This document shows positions 6,405-10,852 of a DNA stretch of 10,852 bases, piece by piece. Position numbers and translations under genes: made by a program. The notes beneath the pieces were generated by a model. That model was not told the origin of the DNA. It saw only the letters and a program-made list of their open reading frames with translations, and searched no databases. The stretch's first letter is position 1; each line of letters starts with the position of its first letter. The stretch is from Alphaproteobacteria bacterium (GTDB lineage Bacteria; Pseudomonadota; Alphaproteobacteria; Puniceispirillales; UBA1172), in the NCBI GenBank assembly GCA_023259875.1, contig JALRFL010000004.1:1-10852 (forward strand), in the 5' to 3' direction.

Positions 6405-7732
6405 CTGATGTGTTGATCCAAAACGCGCGCCTGATGGATCCCTCAAGCCAGAGAGATAGCCTTGGGGATTGCCTGATCCGTGATGGCCGAATTTTAGAGT
6501 TATCTGATCAGCCGAATACCATTAAAGCCCCAAAAGGGGCAGAGGTGATCAACGCCAATGGTCATGTGCTGACCCCCGGCATTATTGATATGCGCGTGCA
6601 ATCCTGTCATCCGGGGGCGGCGCATCGCGAAACCCCAAAAAGCCTAGCCGCCGCCGCAATTAAAAGCGGCATAACCAGCATCATCTGTTTGCCTAACACC
6701 TATCCGGTGCTTGATGATCCTGAAATGCTGATATCCCAATGCCGGATGATGAACGGACTAGCCAGCCCCAACAAAGATCTACGGGTCTATTCCTATGGTG
6801 CGGCAACCGTTGGGCTTAAAGGCGAAGCGATGGCAGAATTAGGCCTCTTGGCTGAGGCAGGGGCAGTCGGTTTTACCGATGCGATCCATTCTGTTGCTAA
6901 TAGCCTAACCATGCGGCGTGTGCTTAGTTACGCCTCCATGCTTGGTCGCCCAGTTATTCAGCACGCCGAAGACCCCATGCTGGCAGAAAACGGGGAAATG
7001 CACGAAGGCGAACATTCTACTCGCCTTGGCCTAAGGGGCATCCCTGATGCCGCCGAAGCGATTATCATTAGCCGTGATCTGTCTCTGTTGCGTCTGACAG
7101 GTGGGCATTATCATGTTGCCCATATTGCCACCGCCAAGGGTATTGCTCTCATCCGCGCGGCAAAGGCCGAAGGCCTAAAGGTGACTTGCGATACGGCGCC
7201 GCCCTATGCCTTGCTCAATGATATCGCGGTGAGAGACTATGACACCCGTTTCCGGCTATCACCGCCATTACGAAGCGAGGCCGATAGACAAGCGGTGCTT
7301 GAAGGGCTGGCAGACGGGACAATTGATGCCATGGCAAGCGATCATTCCCCCCAAGACCGCGATGTGAAATCGCTTCCGTTTGGCTTGGCAGAAACCGGAT
7401 ATTCTGGCCTAGAAACATTGCTATCAATGACCTTGTCGCTTTGGCATGGCGGATATCTTCCGTTGATGCGCGTATTTGCATTGTTGAGCCACAATCCCTC
7501 ACAAATTCTTCACCTAGATGGTGGCAAAATGGCGGTTGGGTCAACCGCAGACCTTACCCTGATTGATCTTGATCGGGGCTGGCAAGTGCGAGGTGCGGAT
7601 TTCGCCTCATTATCTGTCAGCACCCCTTTTGAAGGCGCGCCAACCCAAGGGGTTGTTCTGGGAACTTGGATTGGCGGCAAACGGGTTTATGATGCGGCCA
7701 CAGCGCATCAGACCGCAAACGGAACCCGTTAA
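6401..7732 (+). CDS. pyrC: Dihydroorotase-like protein (PyrC'), probably non-catalytic
   Basis: The 443-residue protein is a class I dihydroorotase homologue of the cyclic amidohydrolase superfamily: an N-terminal beta-sandwich segment (VLIQNARLMDP), a TIM barrel entered at TPGIIDM, and a C-terminal ADLTLIDLD return. True enzymes read roughly DMHVHLREPG at the barrel entrance. Here residues 63-72 read DMRVQSCHPG, so both histidine metal ligands are Arg65 and Gln67 and the substrate-binding arginine is Cys. Further on, VTCDTAPPYALL replaces the usual TPHHL, and SDHSPQ replaces SDHAPH. Asp160, His188, His241 and Asp314 are kept. This resembles the inactive PyrC' found beside pyrB in Pseudomonas, which is needed for carbamoyltransferase assembly. 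The start ATG 6401 has GGGAAGG 8 bases upstream and overlaps the pyrB stop as ATGA. The family call is sure; inactivity is inferred from missing residues. Confidence 0.9.
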   Translation: MTDVLIQNARLMDPSSQRDSLGDCLIRDGRILELSDQPNTIKAPKGAEVINANGHVLTPGIIDMRVQSCHPGAAHRETPKSLAAAAIKSGITSIICLPNTYPVLDDPEMLISQCRMMNGLASPNKDLRVYSYGAATVGLKGEAMAELGLLAEAGAVGFTDAIHSVANSLTMRRVLSYASMLGRPVIQHAEDPMLAENGEMHEGEHSTRLGLRGIPDAAEAIIISRDLSLLRLTGGHYHVAHIATAKGIALIRAAKAEGLKVTCDTAPPYALLNDIAVRDYDTRFRLSPPLRSEADRQAVLEGLADGTIDAMASDHSPQDRDVKSLPFGLAETGYSGLETLLSMTLSLWHGGYLPLMRVFALLSHNPSQILHLDGGKMAVGSTADLTLIDLDRGWQVRGADFASLSVSTPFEGAPTQGVVLGTWIGGKRVYDAATAHQTANGTR

Positions 7733-8343
7733 TGCCTGAACCTATCATAGCATTGGGGCTTTATGGTCTTGCCGCCTATTTGATAGGGGCCATTCCCTTT
7801 GGCTTGGTCATGGCAAGAGTGTTCGGGCTTGGCGATATCCGCACCATAGGCAGTGGCAATATTGGCGCCACCAATGTCTTGCGGACAGGCAATAAAATTG
7901 CCGCCGCGCTAACCCTGCTTTTGGATAGCGGCAAAGGCCTCTTTGTTGTCATCATTGCACGCTACCTTAGCGGTGACGGCAATGTGATTGCTATCGCTGG
8001 GCTGTTTAGCATGGCCGGGCATTGCTATCCGGTTTGGCTAGGCTTTCGAGGCGGCAAAGGGGTTGCCACAGGGTTAGGCGTGTTTTTAGGTCTTCATCCC
8101 CTCATTGGGGCCTTGATTTGTCTTATCTGGTTGGCATCTGCCTTTTTGTTTCGCTTCTCATCGTTGGCGGCTATCATCAGTTATCTATCAGCGCCGCTGT
8201 TGTTTGCGCTGATCTCACCTCCTCCTTTGCCAGTTTTCACCGTTATCATATCTGGCATCATTGCCGTCTTGGTGATCTGGCGGCATCGCGGCAATATCAA
8301 ACGGCTTTTATCTGGTGCCGAGCCGCGCATTGGAAAGTCCTGA
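7732..8343 (+). CDS. plsY: Glycerol-3-phosphate acyltransferase PlsY (acyl-phosphate dependent)
   Basis: PlsY is the inner-membrane enzyme that transfers an acyl chain from acyl-phosphate to sn-glycerol 3-phosphate, making lysophosphatidic acid, the first step of phospholipid synthesis. The 203-residue protein is largely hydrophobic, with about five membrane segments. It has the three conserved loops: GSGNIGATNVLRTG (about 40-53), the phosphate-binding block GHCYPVWLGFRGGKGVAT (96-113), and WRHRGNIKRLLSGAE (183-197). The ATG shares one base with the pyrC stop (TAATG, 7730-7734), so translation is coupled to pyrC. Length and motifs are normal. The functional link to the pyrimidine genes is shared transcription rather than pathway. 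Confidence 0.97.
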   Translation: MPEPIIALGLYGLAAYLIGAIPFGLVMARVFGLGDIRTIGSGNIGATNVLRTGNKIAAALTLLLDSGKGLFVVIIARYLSGDGNVIAIAGLFSMAGHCYPVWLGFRGGKGVATGLGVFLGLHPLIGALICLIWLASAFLFRFSSLAAIISYLSAPLLFALISPPPLPVFTVIISGIIAVLVIWRHRGNIKRLLSGAEPRIGKS

Positions 8344-8352
8344 TGAAGGCAT

Positions 8353-8382
8353 GAGCCGTTAATTTATATGCGGCTCTTAACG
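8353..8382 (+). repeat. Interlocking inverted repeats between plsY and dprA
   Basis: GAGCCG (8353-8358) pairs with CGGCTC (8371-8376), and CGTTAA (8357-8362) pairs with TTAACG (8377-8382). The left arms overlap by two bases and the pairings cross, so the RNA could switch between two hairpins or form a compact pseudoknot-like fold. No T-tract follows (next bases AAAAATTAA), so a standard intrinsic terminator is unlikely. Function is unknown and chance is possible. Confidence 0.3.
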
Positions 8383-8466
8383 AAAAATTAATCCTTGTGC
8401 TCTATGATTTGGAAAACGCGGCAATATCCTGCTGTGTGCCAAGTCTCTTGCAAAAGGTATTGCATC

Positions 8467-9581
8467 GTGAAAACCAATGAAAAAATAGCCATCATCAGAC
8501 TGATACGGACACAGAATATTGGCCCTGTGACCTTGACGATGTTGTTGCGCCGATACAAAACGAGTTTAGCTGTGCTGGATCAGTTGCCAGAGATCAGCAA
8601 GCGGTCACGCATCAAACTGAATATCACCAGCCAAGCAGAGGCAGAGGATGAAATGGCGGCCGCCGAAAAGATTGGCGCGCAAGTGATTGTTCGCGGCGAA
8701 GACACCTATCCCAAAAGCTTAGCCATGTTTGATGATGCGCCGGGTTGTTTGACTTGCCTCGGCCATCTGCATCTTTTGCAGAAACCTGCGCTTTCCGTGG
8801 TTGGATCAAGGAATGCTTCGCTTAACGCGCTTAATCTGACCAAATTGCTGTGTGGTGAGGTGGGGAAAGCCGGTTATGTCATTGTCTCGGGCATGGCGCG
8901 AGGCATTGACGCCGCCGCGCATGAAGGGTCAATAGCCAGCGGTCTATTGCGGTGTTGGCAGGCGGCGTAGATCAAGTTTATCCGCGTGAAAATGCCCGTA
9001 TTTATGAAAGCCTTAAAGACCAAGGCATATTAATTTCAGAAATGCCAACAGGATTACAACCCTTTGCGAAGCACTTTCCCATCCGCAACCGTATCATTGC
9101 CTCATTAGGATTAGGGCTTTTGGTGGTTGAGGCAGGGTTAAAATCAGGTTCATTGATCACGGCAAGAGAGGCCGCTGACCGTGGCCGAGATGTCATGGCT
9201 ATTCCCGGATCCCCCTTAGACCCAAGGTCAAAAGGATGCAATAATCTGCTTCGGGATGGCGCGGTACTGGTTCAGGATAGCCAGGATATTTTAGAACATA
9301 TTGACGGCAAAGAATGGAACACAACACCGCCACCCCTGCCCCTTTTTGATGAGGAAAAGCCCGCTGATCCCAATCGTGATGAGGTAGAAAAGGCCAAGCA
9401 GGAATTGCTGAACTTATTAAGTTTTGATGCATCTTCAGTTGACGAATTGATCAAGCAGTGTCATTTCTCAATACCTGTCATCAGCATGGCGCTGTTTGAA
9501 ATGGAGTTGGCAGGCGATATCATCCGGCATTATGGCAACAGGGTCTCTTTGCTATGGAAGCCAGAAACGCCTAAAGCCTGA
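8467..9581 (+). pseudogene. dprA: DNA processing protein DprA, split by a frameshift
   Basis: DprA loads RecA onto incoming single-stranded DNA during natural transformation. The first part (8467-8970) has an N-terminal helical region, then the Rossmann-fold segment VVGSRNAS (111-118) and IVSGMARGIDAAAHEGS. It then runs into GLLRCWQAA and a TAG at 8968-8970. The missing continuation lies in another plus-strand frame: SIAVLAGGVDQVYPREN from about 8943, then FPIRNRIIASLG, GSLITAREAADRGRDV, IPGSPLDPRSKGCNNLL and a C-terminal winged-helix-like domain, to the TGA at 9579-9581. Restoring one base in the GGT at 8941-8943 would rejoin the frames as a protein of about 371 residues, a normal length. 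The start is GTG 8467, with AAAAGG 9 bases upstream. Nothing nearby resembles a slippery site, so mutation or sequence error is likelier than programmed shifting. A GTG at 8952 could restart translation of the second part. Confidence 0.85.
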
Positions 9582-9596
9582 CAAACGGGACATGAC

Positions 9597-9622
9597 AAAA
9601 AGGTCAGGTAAAAAAAGGTCAG
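9597..9622 (+). repeat. Short direct repeat upstream of topA
   Basis: AAAAAGGTCAG occurs at 9597-9607 and again at 9612-9622, offset by 15 bases, just before the topA ATG at 9632. Each copy contains an AAAGG-like ribosome-binding core. The nearer core ends 13 bases before the start, longer than ideal. It may be a small local duplication; no function is shown. Confidence 0.4.
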
Positions 9623-9631
9623 TATTACGCT

Positions 9632-10852
9632 ATGAAACTTGTTGTTGTTGAATCCCCAGCCAAAGCCAAAACGATAAATAAATATCTTGGCAGCGATTAT
9701 CATGTTGTTGCCTCGGTGGGGCATATTCGTGATCTGCCCAACAAACAAGGCTCCGTCATTCCCGAAGAAGATTTTGCCATGCACTGGAACATTCCGGTAC
9801 GAAGCAAAGACCCTATCAACACCATTACAGCGGAATTGAAAAAGGCAGATAAACTGATCCTTGCCACTGACCCTGATCGTGAAGGCGAAGCCATCAGTTG
9901 GCATATCTATCATGTCATGAATGAAAATAACGCACTAAGCGGTAAGCCGGTGGAAAGGGTTGTTTTTAACGAGATCACCAAAACGGCTGTGCTTGATGCC
10001 ATGGCCAACCCCCGTGAAATCAATTCTGAATTGGTGGATGCCTATATGGCGCGGCGCGCCTTGGATTATCTGGTTGGCTTTACCCTGTCACCTGTGTTGT
10101 GGCAGAAATTACCGGGGGCGAAATCCGCAGGCCGCGTGCAATCGGTTGCGCTCAAGCTTATCTGTGAACGCGAAGCGGAAATTGAGCTATTTATATCTGA
10201 AGAATATTGGTCTGTTGAAGCCGTTATGAATAAAGATAGCGGTGAGAGTTTTACCGCCAGATTGACCCATGTGGACGGCAAAAAACTTGGCAAAATGGAT
10301 ATCAAAAACAAAGCGATGGCGGATGATGCCGTGGCAAAGATTACGGCCTCAAACTTTGCTGTGCTAAATGTGGATATGAAGCGCACGCAACGCAATCCTA
10401 GCCCACCATTTACCACATCCACCCTGCAACAAGAAGCCAGCCGCAAGTTTGGATTTTCTGCCAGCCGCACTATGCGTATTGCCCAGCGCCTTTATGAAGG
10501 CGTTAATATCGGAAGTGAGACCACTGGCCTGATTACCTATATGCGAACTGATGGGGTTCAGCTTTCAAATGATGCGGTTCAGGCTATTCGTTCAGAAATC
10601 CTTGATCTCAAAGGCACGCGTTATGTGCCAACCAGCCCCCGTGCCTATAAATCCAAAGCCGCCAATGCCCAAGAAGCCCATGAAGCCATCCGTCCAGCAG
10701 GCGATCAATTCAAAACACCAGGAGAACTCGCACCAGAACTCACTCGTGATCAACTTGCGCTCTATGACTTGATCTGGAAGCGAACCGTTGCCTCCCAAAT
10801 GTCCGATGCAAAGAAGATGCAGGCTCGGGTTGATTTCGATGTGACCACAAAG
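9632..10852 (+). CDS. topA: DNA topoisomerase I, N-terminal part (runs off window)
   Basis: The frame is open from ATG 9632 to the right edge (407 residues, no stop). TopA relaxes negative supercoils by cutting one strand through a tyrosine-DNA bond. The TOPRIM domain starts at once, with VVVESPAKAKTI (Glu7) and LATDPDREGEAISWH (Asp80, Asp82, Glu84, the Mg2+ site). Domain segments FNEITKTAV, YMARRALDYLVGFTLSPVLW and GAKSAGRVQSVAL follow. The catalytic tyrosine is Tyr303 in LITYMRTDGVQLS, and AQEAHEAIRP comes next. The C-terminal DNA-binding and zinc-ribbon part lies outside the window, so full length cannot be judged. It starts 50 bases after dprA, so it may be co-transcribed with it. All visible catalytic residues are intact. 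Confidence 0.97.
   Translation, partial: MKLVVVESPAKAKTINKYLGSDYHVVASVGHIRDLPNKQGSVIPEEDFAMHWNIPVRSKDPINTITAELKKADKLILATDPDREGEAISWHIYHVMNENNALSGKPVERVVFNEITKTAVLDAMANPREINSELVDAYMARRALDYLVGFTLSPVLWQKLPGAKSAGRVQSVALKLICEREAEIELFISEEYWSVEAVMNKDSGESFTARLTHVDGKKLGKMDIKNKAMADDAVAKITASNFAVLNVDMKRTQRNPSPPFTTSTLQQEASRKFGFSASRTMRIAQRLYEGVNIGSETTGLITYMRTDGVQLSNDAVQAIRSEILDLKGTRYVPTSPRAYKSKAANAQEAHEAIRPAGDQFKTPGELAPELTRDQLALYDLIWKRTVASQMSDAKKMQARVDFDVTTK

Noticed and set aside
8395..8466. A longer DprA starting at TTG 8395
   Set aside because: The extra 24 residues are cysteine-rich and unlike DprA, whereas GTG 8467 has an AAAAGG site 9 bases upstream and gives the usual N-terminus.
8941..8956. Programmed ribosomal frameshifting in dprA
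   Set aside because: No slippery heptamer or nearby stimulatory hairpin is visible, and programmed shifting is not known for dprA.
9530..9913. Minus-strand open frames across the start of topA
   Set aside because: They lie antisense to the intact TOPRIM coding sequence and show no family features.

Overview
The window looks like chromosomal housekeeping DNA of an alphaproteobacterium. The order gatC-gatA-gatB, divergent from ruvX-pyrB-pyrC-plsY-dprA-topA, is one I associate with that class. Protein style, moderate GC and a possibly inactive PyrC would fit a marine lineage such as SAR116, but that placement is inference. No phage, insertion sequence, CRISPR array or obvious defence system is visible.

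Layout. Bases 1-477 hold the C-terminal third of an iron-containing alcohol dehydrogenase whose front part is missing; bases 1-78 match nothing I recognise. Bases 478-598 hold only a short hairpin (471-486). A tRNA-Ser(GCU) with encoded CCA lies on the minus strand (599-690), with a good sigma70-like promoter at 738-766. A HAD-family phosphatase (857-1597) has its own likely promoter at 775-803. It converges on gatB, and a perfect 15-bp AT-rich inverted repeat (1608-1643) sits between them. gatC-gatA-gatB (4874 down to 1646, minus strand) form a tight operon joined by two 4-base ATGA overlaps. It encodes the tRNA-dependent amidotransferase that makes Gln-tRNA(Gln) and/or Asn-tRNA(Asn).

Rightward from 4931 runs ruvX, pyrB, pyrC and plsY, all overlapping by 1-8 bases (or up to 14, depending on the pyrB start), then dprA and the start of topA, which runs off the right edge. 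These cover 16S rRNA processing/RuvX function, pyrimidine synthesis, phospholipid synthesis, DNA uptake/recombination and DNA supercoiling. They share transcription more than a pathway.

The points most worth a second look are two. First, dprA is split by a frameshift near 8941-8943. Second, the PyrC protein has lost the HxH metal ligands and the substrate arginine of true dihydroorotases, so it is probably a non-catalytic partner of PyrB. I did not find an undescribed multi-gene system here.
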